From assembly GCA_015680685.1 (NCBI GenBank), contig MNCI01011448.1:186001-250000 (forward strand): a stretch of 64,000 bases of DNA. The letters run 5' to 3'. Numbering within the stretch: position 1 is the stretch's first letter; each line of letters begins with the position of its first letter. The DNA comes from Gnetum montanum. Its lineage: Eukaryota > Streptophyta > Gnetopsida > Gnetales > Gnetaceae. The notes under the pieces were generated by a model. The model was not told the origin of the DNA, made no database searches, and saw nothing but the letters and a program-made list of their open reading frames with translations. The position numbers and the translations under genes were made by a program. This document shows positions 1 to 9,095 of this stretch, in pieces.

Positions 1-1400
1 AAGAAAAAATGGTACTGTATGCTTCTAGATAGTTATAGCCATATGAGACTAGATACCTAACTCATGATCTAGAGCTTAGTGCCATCCTTGCTCTTAAAAT
101 TTGAAGGCATTACTTGTATAGTGACTATATTTCTCTTTGGAATGATTATAAGATTTTATAATTTATCATGAACTAGCCATAGTTGAACATGAGAAAGAGG
201 AGGTGTATTGAGTTACTAGCATATTTTGACTTCATAGTTAAGTACTATTTTTGTAAAGGAAACATAGTAGCAAATGTACTAAGTAGAATAGCAAGGAAGC
301 TATATAGTCTTACTATCTTACCTAGCATAAGGGATGAGATAACCATACAATAACTCTTAGAACCTCATAGTTTCTTTTCAGGAAGATTATCAAATTTTTA
401 TAGTAAATAACTTGAGACTTGTTGAGGTTTAAAAATAAGATTCATGTTCTAGTATTATCCAGGCAAAAGCTCTTTGATAAAGCACACTTGAGTAAGTATC
501 AAATTCACCTACGTAGTGATAAGATGTACAAAAATCTTAGGAGGTATTATTGATGGCCTAGCATGAAGAAAGACATATGAGAGATTATGACTAACTACTT
601 AGTATGCCAACAAGTTAAGGCATAGTATCATATGCCTAGTAATTACCTTCATCCATAATCCATCCTAAAGTAGAATTTAGAAACCATCAACATGAATTTC
701 ATTATGGGATTACCTTGTACTAAGGGTAAGAAGGTTTACATCTTTATGATGATTACTTACTTGAGCAAGTCTTCTCATTTATTAGCTATAAAAGTAGAAA
801 ATAATGTTGATAAAATTTCTTAGTCATTCCTATTAGATATTGTTAGGTTGAATGATGTTTCAAGTAAGATTGTCTGCTAATGAGACTTGAAGTTCACTTT
901 GAGATTTTGACATTCATTCTAGAAGAGTTTGATACTAACTTGAATATTAGTTTATCTTATCATCCATAGATAGATGGTTAGATAGAAAGGATAAACCAAA
1001 GTTTAAAAGAAATTCTTAAATCTTATGCATATGATTACAAGGATACTTGGGATAGAGTTTTTCTTTTGGTAGAATTTTCTTACAAAAATAATTATTAGGC
1101 CAGTTTAAAAATATCATACTACAAAGTATTGTATAGTAAACCTTGTCATACACCTATTTGTTAGAATTCTATAGAGGATAAATAAAAAACCAAAATAGAC
1201 TTCATCCAATAAGTTATAGAATAGATTAGGATGATCAAAAATCAACTTCAAGTAACAGAGGATAGATTCACAAAGTATGCTAACAACCAGAGAAGATCTT
1301 TAGAATTTAACATTGGAGACCAAGTATTTCTTAATATTTCACATTTAAAAGGAATTATGAGATTTGGAATAAGATGAAAATTAGCACCATGCTATATGTT
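1..1400 (+). pseudogene. Chromovirus-like Ty3/Gypsy pol relic (RNase H and integrase)
   Basis: Conceptual translation with stops and frameshifts gives the end of an RNase H domain in about 10-300 (SRxLxPYETRYLTHDLELSA, then a tract ending NVLSRIARK, like the usual VxADALSR end). An integrase core follows at about 600-1,390: MNFIMGLPCTKGKK (the D of the first catalytic block replaced by N), then TYLSKSSHLLAI, an HPQxDGQxERINQSLKE block at about 957 with the catalytic Glu, and a C-terminal DQVFLNISHLKG near 1,320. This wording is typical of the plant chromovirus branch (Tekay/Del-like), unlike the Tat elements elsewhere in the window. Upstream pol lies outside the window and no chromodomain was found downstream. 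No frame is open for long, so it is non-functional. Confidence 0.8.
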
Positions 1401-1922
1401 AGAAATTTTATTTTATTTTAGAAAACTAAGGTTATCTTTATTTTCTTTTGAGTTTTAGTTTGTAATTAGAAATTACCCATTGGTTCAACGTTGGCATGTC
1501 ATTATGAGAATAAATACCTAAAATTCCTTTCATTAGAAACTATCCATTTGTTTCACTATCATTTGGGAGATGGAGCTAGAGAGGGAGACCATGATAAATA
1601 GGAAATAAGCTATAGCCAATCCTACACAACATTTCAAATCTATATAAGTAATTTCCTTTCTAGCTTTCATTTCTAGATCTTGTTTGGATTCATTCATTGA
1701 TCTTTGTCTCTATTTAGAATTTGGAACCTATTTAAAATATCTTAACCATGTGAGAATTTCTATCTACAATGCTTATATTGGGTAGGAAAATTTCTTATAA
1801 TGCTCATCTTTTGGGTTTTGGATCTTTTGGTTAATACATAATGTAGTTATTGATATGGATTTGGTAATACATGTTTTATGTGATTTGGTTTGGATCTTTT
1901 TTTTTGCTATTTATACCATTAT
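1401..1922. other. AT-rich non-coding sequence after the chromovirus pol
   Basis: No coding signal was found. By position it should be the 3' UTR and perhaps part of the 3' LTR of the chromovirus relic. A purine-rich stretch near 1,569-1,590 could be a decayed polypurine tract, but no LTR pair is available to confirm it. Confidence 0.35.
1918..1922. repeat. Target-site duplication (left) of solo LTR
   Basis: ATTAT directly before the LTR start TGATGAG; the same five bases follow the LTR end at 2,878-2,882. Confidence 0.8.
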
Positions 1923-2877
1923 TGATGAGTGGCAAGGTACCCCTACACTCAACTATACGAATATGAGCGTAGCATGCGTTATCCAGTCGAACTCCGTAGA
2001 CTAAATGCCTACACGCTGCATGGAACACTTAAGGTTAATCATTCGTTGTCTTCCTAGACTTACTTGTAGTTGTCATGGTGTATGGTTTAGTAAGTCTAGG
2101 GTATATGATTTTTATAGCTTTTTATGTTTTTCTCCTATGCTATCGAGGTGAAGGATTAAGAAACTAATTGCTAACTCTAACTAATGACTAAGTCTAAATT
2201 AACTAGCATCAACATCTATTCCCACTTACCGTACACAACCTAAACCTATGCAACCGTGGCTACCAAATGCTAATCATTGCTGGGATCACCATGCATAACG
2301 CACGTGCTCGAAGTGGTCGTACTGAGGCACTTAACTAGGAGGAAAGGGTTGAGAAAGCTAATCTAGCCTAAGTGCGATGAGCAGTCGATCCCTTGACTAA
2401 CCGTACACATCTTTGTGCATGACTACCATTGGGATTACCAAGCGTAGATCATGGATATGCCACTAGGTTACCAAGTAGTCACACTTAGATGCTTGTAATC
2501 AAGTCATACTCATACCGCATTCTAGGATTTTAAGGATGAGAGAGAGAAAGAAATAAATAACATTAAATAAATCCTATTCCATGCACTGCAAGGTTTATCT
2601 AGGAAGTTTGTCTTTATTTCCGTACACAACTTGTGTTCAGGTACAATGTTGCTTGAATAAAGATCTATTTACTTTAGGACTTCTACTATGGGCACATGGA
2701 AAATATTCTATCTCTAGAGTGATCAATCTGCCAAAGTTTTCGTACTTCTAGCCCAGGATGAGGAAACAAGGGAGAGTTGCCTCTTATTTATAGATATGAA
2801 GATGCACCATGATATCGCGTACATGATATCATAGGGGATGACGCAATATCGTGGCCTATGCACATAACGTCTCATCA
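1923..2877 (-). mobile_element. Solo LTR, 955 bp, unrelated to the Tat LTRs
   Basis: The segment begins TGATGAG and ends CTCATCA, a 7-bp terminal inverted repeat with the TG...CA ends of an LTR, and is flanked by identical ATTAT duplications. It is clearly less AT-rich than its surroundings. The only TATA-like box seen, TCTATAAATA, reads on the minus strand near 2,785-2,794, which would give a short U3 and suggests minus orientation; this is tentative. No internal region is attached, so it is the usual product of recombination between the two LTRs of a former element. The family was not recognised. Confidence 0.72.
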
Positions 2878-2882
2878 ATTAT
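2878..2882. repeat. Target-site duplication (right) of solo LTR
   Basis: ATTAT directly after the CTCATCA end, identical to 1,918-1,922. Confidence 0.8.
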
Positions 2883-3856
2883 TTATTATGTATTTTATTA
2901 ATTCTAACCTAATTTCTAAATTAATTAATGTTTTTGAGTTTCTAGATCAATTTGCTAGGGTTTTGTATTTGTTTTGAAAATTTTTGGACTTGATTCCTTC
3001 TTTGACATCTAGTGTCTAAATGGCAAATATTTTTGGAATAGTATTTTGTGATGAAATACATATTTGTGATGAGGATATAGATGGAAAAGCTAATGCTTAA
3101 ATTAGATTTTATAAATTTTCTAGTATTTTTTTAAGTTGACTAGCTTGTTATAGTTTTCTAAGCTATAATGTTCAACTGGTAGTTTGTACTATGTATTGTT
3201 CTTTGGTTGACAATTTGGAATTTGTACTTATATGTCTTTGGTACAATCCTAACTTTACATTGTAGTAATTTATGTTAGTAGCATTGACTTAGTATTTCAT
3301 ATTTTTAGATTTTGGATCATATAATAATAATGACATAATTCCTTGTTATGAGTTTTGGATATTGTACTATTTCTATTCTACTATTATCATGTTAATGACT
3401 AATATATATTTTTGGCTTGGGCAATAGGGGCTACACATTATTTTGGCTTAAAGAACATGTTAGATTTTGTACATAAGGGTCTATTAGCATTGAAATATTA
3501 TATTTAATTTAATCATAATTTTCATGCCCCTCTACACTTATTTTTATTGATGATTACCACTTTACGTATTGTATTTTATTGGAATTTTTTAATTTTGAAT
3601 AAGTTTCATTCTATTTTCTTATAAATAATAGCTTTCTAGTCTAAGACTAGTTAGTTGCATGTTGCATATTCATTATGGATCATAGTTTATCATATGTTTG
3701 AATGTAAATAAGACTCTTTTTTGAATTTATTATTATACATAAGTATCTTTTGTTTAGTTGATCCTATTTTGTTGGGACAAAGCTAGGATGATAATGAATT
3801 AAGTCTCTATTGTTAAATCATTTTTTATTAGTTCTCCTTTTTACATTTAGCTCCAC
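2883..3856. other. AT-rich non-coding sequence left of Tat-A
   Basis: No ORF, repeat or recognisable domain. It continues the base composition of 1,401-1,922 and is probably the same host element. It ends abruptly where similarity to the Tat-A LTR begins near 3,857. Confidence 0.4.
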
Positions 3857-4296
3857 TAGTATTTATAAGATTTGGCTGGGCTCGAGCATGGAATCCGTGG
3901 ATGGAATCAATGGCTGAGAGATGAGAGGAAACAAGATCATGTCACACGTGTCCGATAGATAGTTGTGTGTGAGTTGGTCGTGTGTAGGCAGGCTACGTTC
4001 TTGACTAGGTACATTACATTTTACAACTCAAGCTAGCTTACACCCATGGAAGAAGCGTAAGAGCTTGACAAGCTCACAGGTGGTAAGGCTTACAATGAAA
4101 ATTTACAATGACTTCTAAGAGGGATTGACTCTGGCTCACTTGAAACTTCATGGTCCTTTGAATCGACTACTGCTGGATGTCGATTTGAGTGGTTCTATGG
4201 TTGTTTGAGGCATCTCTGCTTCACCAAGGCTCCCATCATGAGTTGATTTGGTCCTGGCGTGTCCTTAGCATGCATTTGGAGTACTTTTTTTTAGGT

Positions 4297-4412
4297 GTGA
4301 ATAGTGTTCATATTGGTTAATAGTGTTCATGCTTATGAATAGTGGTCATGCTAGTGAATAGTGGGAACACTGGTGAATAGTGGTTACGTTGGTGAATAGT
4401 GTTCACGCTAGA
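4297..4412. repeat. About 19-bp tandem repeat in Tat-A U3 (about 6 copies)
   Basis: Consecutive units of the type TGAATAGTGTTCACGCTGG, degenerate. The other LTR has only about three units (23,944-24,003), so the array changed length after insertion or differed in the template. Confidence 0.75.
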
Positions 4413-4601
4413 CTCACGTTGCCAATGTGACCCCAGTGTCACCTTAGCGTGCATGACCAAAAATGATATGTTTTGTGTCGAAATTCCACCTTTAAGACTT
4501 GTTTTTGAAATGTAACTGCTGACTGACCTTAGGGATGACCTGCAAGCTAAATCTGAGCCTATTTGTGTCTTGATCTAGGTTTTATTAGAAACTCACACTG
4601 G

Positions 4602-4622
4602 ACTCATGCTGTCAGCATGAGT
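4602..4622. repeat. Palindrome in Tat-A U3
   Basis: ACTCATGCTG, one spacer base, then CAGCATGAGT: perfect 10-bp arms. The matching site in the other LTR (near 24,193-24,213) has decayed by transitions. Confidence 0.8.
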
Positions 4623-4986
4623 TGGATGTGATTCCAGCGTGACCTTAGCGTGAGTGCTGAAAACAATATATTTTCGGGCCTGAAATCAGAATTCTAAGGG
4701 CTGGGACCTGGAGCAATCATTAGTGGAACTCAACGGGGCCTTGTACCCTTGAAATCAAGCCATTTTAACACTGTTTTGAGGCTATTTTAAGTTACTCATG
4801 CTAGACTCACATTGGACTCACGCTACCAGCATGACCTGGGCATGACCTCAGCGTGAGTAGCAAGACTTGTGCGATTTTGACTTGAAATCTTGAATTTTGG
4901 ATGCTAAAACTTGGGGCGGCCATCCATGGGCCCCAAGGGGGCCTTACCCATTTAAATTAGGATCATTTTGATCTAATTTGGAAGTT

Positions 4987-5800
4987 ACAATGATGTGCAA
5001 CATGATCTCTTTGAGACATAAGTGTAACTATTTTTTCAAGATAATTTCCTTCTCACCTAGGGCTTGTATGACAATGGCCAATAGTCTTTTGTTTATGATG
5101 TCAACAGGGTCACGAAGACCTTTTCCGTACATTTTTCTCTTTAACCTTTTTTTTCTTTTTCTTTCTTTTTTTTTGTTTATTTTTTTTTCTTTTTATTTTT
5201 TGATTTTTTTTGTTTGTGTTCATTTTATTTTTTGTTTTTGTCGATCTTTTTGAAAGAGCTTGCTTTCAGTGTTGTGCTCATTTTCGAGTGTTTGCATTTT
5301 ATATCATGCATTGTGTTCTGTGTTTTGCATTGAAACTACTTAGAGAATCATAGTGTACAATAGTGTATCAAGAGCTTCGGGTGAGTAGGATACAATGTAT
5401 CCAGGGGATGTAATTGAATAGGATAAGGGGGCATGCTGGGGAATAGGGAATGTATCAGGGGTAAGGAATGTACTTATGAATGGATTGATTAACCCAGTTG
5501 CAAGTGTTAGGAAGAATGTGATACCTTGTCGTCATGATGAAGTGCATCTATGCACAAACGCTTCAAGCATGTCATCCTGCAAATGCAACTCCAAGAGGAC
5601 AAGAAAAGCTAAACACCTTAAACTTGAATGTAGCCGATGGAATGGAGCCATCATGTGGAGTTTCAAGGCAAATAGAATCTTGAATAGCATCAGTTTCATC
5701 AAGGTCTATGTGAGAAATTATGCAGCAAGTCTTTGTCGAACATGAACAGCCAATTGTAGTAATACATCTTTTCATGTTTTTGCTTGATCGTCAATGATGT
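4987..5800 (-). other. Tat-A 3' UTR (non-coding)
   Basis: Contains a long T-rich tract (about 5,140-5,250; A/purine-rich in element orientation), comparable to the A-rich tracts before the LTRs of Tat-C (35,811-35,832) and Tat-E (63,720-63,790). At 5,510-5,550 lies the conserved 3' UTR block with GATGCA-(C/T)TTCATCATGA that is also seen near 36,250, 55,330 and 63,295. Open frames here are low-complexity and are not genes. Confidence 0.55.
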
Positions 5801-5804
5801 TGCC

Positions 5805-6162
5805 AATTTATAGTCTTAGCAGACTATTACAGGTTAGTTTCACATCATAACCCCTTGGATGGTGCTAGTTTAGCGTCATAGCAGATGGTGAATTACTAGT
5901 TTAAAGTTGTAGCAGACTGTAAAAAGGCAAACTAGTTTATAGTCTTAGTGGACTCTAGATGCTAGTTTCATGCCATAGTGGATAGACGTGGCAATTTAGT
6001 GTCATATCAAAAGAAGCTGCGTGGTGTTAGTTTATCATCATGACTCTAAGACCATTTTTGGTATTAGTTTTAATTCATGATGCCAGGACTTTTTTGTGGT
6101 ATCAGTTTATCATCATGACTCCAAGACAAGCTGTGCTAGTTTATAGTTATAGTGGACTATCT
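5805..6162 (-). repeat. TTAAACTAG minisatellite array, Tat-A 3' UTR
   Basis: On the minus strand, degenerate units of about 25-45 bp built on CTATGA..TTAAACTAG or ACTATAAACTAGCA; on the plus strand they read as CTAGTTTA.CGTCATAG. About ten units can be recognised. The same motif forms arrays in every Tat element in this window. Confidence 0.75.
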
Positions 6163-6450
6163 ATGCTTACCTTGCTTTTGTAAGGTGTGATGCTGCATGC
6201 ATGGTCATGCTATGTGCCTACAAGATCCTGAAAAAATCAACTAGAGAGAAAACAACATCAAACAACACCTATGGTAAATAGAGTTAAAATGAATGAATGA
6301 AAGGAAAGCAATGCAAAAAGTGATAGTTTTAGGCTGTTCTAGGTTGTAAACTAGTTTAAGGCCTTTTTGGGCCCTTGTTAGTTTAACATCATTTCGGATG
6401 TGGGATAGTTTAATGTCATTTCGAATAAGGGTTGTGAAGGGCTATTGGGT
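6163..6450 (-). other. Tat-A PR-to-3'UTR spacer with the pol-less junction
   Basis: In element orientation this holds three minisatellite-type units (6,345-6,440), a pyrimidine-rich tract ending TTGATTTTTTCAG|GATC near 6,230, and the block GCATGACCATGCATGCAGC that matches the start of ORF2 in Tat-D. After CAAGGTAAGCA it passes straight into the 3' UTR array. The same sequence order occurs in Tat-E at 62,600-62,770. The place where RT-RH-IN should be is thus a simple join. Confidence 0.75.
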
Positions 6451-6557
6451 GGATGGGGCATTGTTGCCACGTATGATGGTCTCCCTCCCTTTGTGGAGGA
6501 GGTGGAGTTCTTGGTGGATGGGAGCTGAAACTACACATGACCTAGCTAGCTAGGGGC
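6451..6557 (-). pseudogene. Tat-A protease C-terminal fragment
   Basis: Minus-strand translation gives SPIHQELHLLHKGRE followed by TIIRGNN. This matches the region just after the protease core in Tat-E (SPIHQEVHLTYKGGQ) and Tat-B. It is the continuation of the PR fragment at 20,021-20,320 and was separated from it by the insertion of Tat-B. Confidence 0.8.
6553..6557. repeat. Target-site duplication (left) of Tat-B
   Basis: GGGGC; the right copy at 20,016-20,020 is GGGGT, one transition apart. Confidence 0.85.
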
Positions 6558-6839
6558 TGAAACACCCTAAAAAATGCGGGATCATTATTGCTTCACTAGG
6601 CCTTGTAACTCGCGTAGCACCATAGTAGTTCTCTAGGAAGAGAACGTTCTAAGCTCAAGCTGGCCAATTCGGAAAATTTTCTACTTTGGGCATGGACAGG
6701 CTCTACGTCATCCTGCCTGTCCACCGAAGTAGCCTACCCAACTGACAAACTGCTCAAAATTAGTGCACAGAGTTGGCAGCAGCATTCTAGATGTGTAAAA
6801 AATAGTTTGGTAGGTTTTCTAAGTAACAAAGTCTACTAC

Positions 6840-6869
6840 GCTATGCTACGCCTCACTATGTAGCATAGC
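6840..6869. repeat. Inverted repeat in Tat-B U3
   Basis: GCTATGCTAC (6,840-6,849) and GTAGCATAGC (6,860-6,869): perfect 10-bp arms with a 10-base loop. Confidence 0.85.
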
Positions 6870-7175
6870 AAGATTCAGAAGATGATGGTAGAACAAAGTG
6901 CTATGCTACTCTACGCCACATAGCGTAGCATGGCAACAACTTCACTGCCACTCCCCTTGCCCAATTTCAAGTTCTTCAATAATGTCCCTTTCTGTCAAGA
7001 AGAGGTGGACCATGTCTACTACTATGCTATGCTGAGCTACATGGTGCAGCGAGGCATAGCAATCCTACGGAAGAGACAGAAGACAGTTCGAAGGGCAAAA
7101 TCAATGAAGTTCACAAGACTTGCATTGCAGGAGACAAAGTTTGCAAATCCGTAGAACTTTCGCGACTAAGGTAAG

Positions 7176-7219
7176 TTGCTACGCTATGCTACGCTACATA
7201 GCATAGCATAGCATAGCAA
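7176..7219. repeat. Large inverted repeat in Tat-B U3 (21-bp arms)
   Basis: Arms at 7,176-7,196 and 7,199-7,219 are separated by two bases. They are complementary except at two positions, both CpG in the left arm and CpA in the right, as expected from deamination of an originally perfect palindrome. The counterpart in the 3' LTR is near 18,938-18,975. Confidence 0.85.
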
Positions 7220-7533
7220 ACATGCAACACACATATAGTAGAATGTGTGACAAGGTGCTATGCTATGCCAAGCATGCTATGCTACAAAGCACAATGAGGC
7301 ATGCGGGTGGTTGTGCAACATCAATGCACTTCACCTAATCGGACCGTTGGCACACGTCTCCAGATGCTAACAACGTAATTATGGCATGACAAGCTTACAA
7401 TTATTACATGATAGGTTCGCATTACAATAGTCTTGTAGGTCCAATAGTCATACATGGCATGAGTGATGCCAGCAAGTCAACGAAGGCCCGAGGCATGTAG
7501 CATCCAAATCACCCCTTTTGCATACCCTCGGTT

Positions 7534-7543
7534 CTATAAATAC
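7534..7543 (+). promoter_or_regulatory. TATA box, Tat-B 5' LTR
   Basis: CTATAAATAC followed by CCC. The 3' LTR has the same box at 19,289-19,298. Confidence 0.8.
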
Positions 7544-8271
7544 CCCAGCAAGTAGCATTCAAAAGAGGTTGGAATCATTTTGAGCAAGTAGCATTTAAAA
7601 AGTTCAAAAAAATTTCTAAAGATAGCATTGAGAGATTTGAGCTTGCTCCTTAACAAATTTTAACATCAAGCATTGTAAGCTTCTTGTTTGACACCACAAA
7701 CAATTAGCACTTTTAGCTAGCATTTCGTTCTATCCTCCTTTTTCTACCACCTTGGTAGAATCCTTGCACTGTCAACATCTAAGTCCACACCAAAGCACAC
7801 TACCTGCTTTACTCAAGACATCCTGGTTACTCTCAGGATATTTGCACTCTATCATGTTGTGCAACCGATTGTATCTACCTTGACAGAGCAAACTTGTAGC
7901 TTTGGAGCGATGCATGTTTCTAACTATACTTTACTTTATTTCTTTCTTGTTGTGTCTTTTTGCATTATTTTTTCGGTTTTATTCATTTTCAAGCATTACT
8001 TTGCATTATTATTGCATTTTACACTATTTCCTTTCTGCTTTATTTACTTTCAAGCATTATTGCGCATTTCCATTCTGTCTCAAAAGTACATGTTGCAAAA
8101 GGCTATATAGATGCTGATGTAAGTCCCTATCTGATCGACCAGACCATTCAGGGTGCCCCATATCTGCACACACCTAGCATGACCCTCCCGCAGGTACGAG
8201 GTTGAAATTGTCATGCTCGTTGACCCCTCAGTGTTTTCCAACCGCCAAAGTTTTCGATTGCTACAGTTTTC

Positions 8272-8290
8272 TGGCACTAGAAGGAGGGCC
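8272..8290 (+). other. Primer-binding site, Tat-B
   Basis: TGGCACTAGAAGGAGGGCC begins six bases after the LTR end. The same block follows the LTRs of Tat-A (TGGCGTTAGAAGGAGGGCC), Tat-D and Tat-E. It begins TGG, as expected for pairing with a tRNA CCA end; the tRNA was not identified. Confidence 0.75.
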
Positions 8291-8401
8291 TTTTGGTGCC
8301 TTTTCGACATGTCACGGTAGTTCTTTAAACCTTCTTTATCCTAATATACATAAGCATAAATGCAAAACCCTCTTGCAATTTTTTACACTTTGTGAGGTGT
8401 A

Positions 8402-9000
8402 GATCGGTTGCCTCGACGGTTCCTCAGGAACCCTACAGAACACAAGGCCTCTAATCGCTAGCTATCTAGCTCTTTTACAGTTTCCTTGCATGTGTTCTAT
8501 ACCCCATCTTATGTGGTATAGACCAGTTGCTTCGATGGTCCCTCAGGGATCTTGCAAGATGCAAAGCCTTCTTGATTGCTAGTTAGCTCGCCTATCTTAT
8601 GGTTGTCTTGCATGCATTCTGGACCCCATCTCATGTGGTACAGATCGATCGCTTCAATGATTTCTTAGGGATCCTGTAAGATGAAAATCCTTCTAGTTAG
8701 CTTTCTCATCTTACGGTAGTCTCGTAAGCCTTCTACACCCTGATACGCATTAGCGACACCCATCTGTGGTTGTTTACGTGTCGTGCAGTGTAGATTGTTC
8801 ACCTTGACGGTTCCTCGGGAACCCTACGAGACATAAAGCCTCTAACAGCTAGTTAACTTGACTTTCCTTCTTATAGTATTCTTGCATGTGCTCTGCACCC
8901 TAGCTCATACAATCATAAATGTGATACCCTTTTGTGGTTGTTTGTGCCTTGTGTGATGCAGGTCGGTCACCCCGGCGGTTCCTCCAGAATCCAGCAAGAC
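8402..9000 (+). repeat. Leader tandem repeat, five units of 118-168 bp
   Basis: Each unit opens with a line of the type GATCGGTTGCCTCGACGGTT, then CCTCAGGAACC and a ...AAGC(A)TCTAAT.GCTAG tract, then CTTGCATG.GTTCT.....CCCCATCT. Units start near 8,402, 8,520, 8,643, 8,793 and 8,961. The core GGTTCCTCAGGAACC is itself a palindrome. The array fills the 5' leader between PBS and gag. Leaders of Tat-A, D and E have different repeats, so this one is specific to Tat-B. Confidence 0.8.
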
Positions 9001-9095
9001 GTAAAGCTTTGTTTTACTACTTTTTCCAAATTTCTTGTTCGATTGCACACTTTGGCATAGCTTTTACACTTTCCTTTTGCATAACTACTTACTTA

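Larger units (their letters stand above)
3857..4986 (-). mobile_element. Tat-A 3' LTR, truncated (mostly U3)
   Basis: Direct copy of 23,521-24,556 with many transitions. The TATA box reads CTTATAAATAC on the minus strand at about 3,858-3,868, and similarity stops just beyond it, so R and U5 are missing. The other end lacks the first roughly 190 bp of U3, including the TGAAACACC terminus, together with the polypurine tract. The LTR is therefore broken on both sides, and the outer flank duplication cannot be tested. It carries a 19-bp repeat block and a palindrome with 10-bp arms at 4,602-4,622. Confidence 0.8.
6558..8265 (+). mobile_element. Tat-B 5' LTR (1,708 bp)
   Basis: Starts TGAAACACCCTAAAAAATG and ends CGATTGCTACA. 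U3 is about 1 kb and contains three inverted-repeat clusters built on GCTACGCTATG (6,840-6,869; 6,911-6,928; 7,176-7,219). The TATA box CTATAAATAC lies at 7,534-7,543, so transcription should start about 25-35 bp downstream. U5 carries the block AAGTCCCTATCTGATCGACC (8,121-8,140) that is conserved in all Tat LTRs here. The 3' LTR differs at about 10 of the first 88 aligned bases, mostly by transitions. Confidence 0.93.

Noticed and set aside
4978-5253. 91-codon plus-strand frame
   Set aside because: The second half is almost only Phe/Leu from a T-rich tract that corresponds to the A-rich 3' UTR tract of other Tat elements on the opposite strand.
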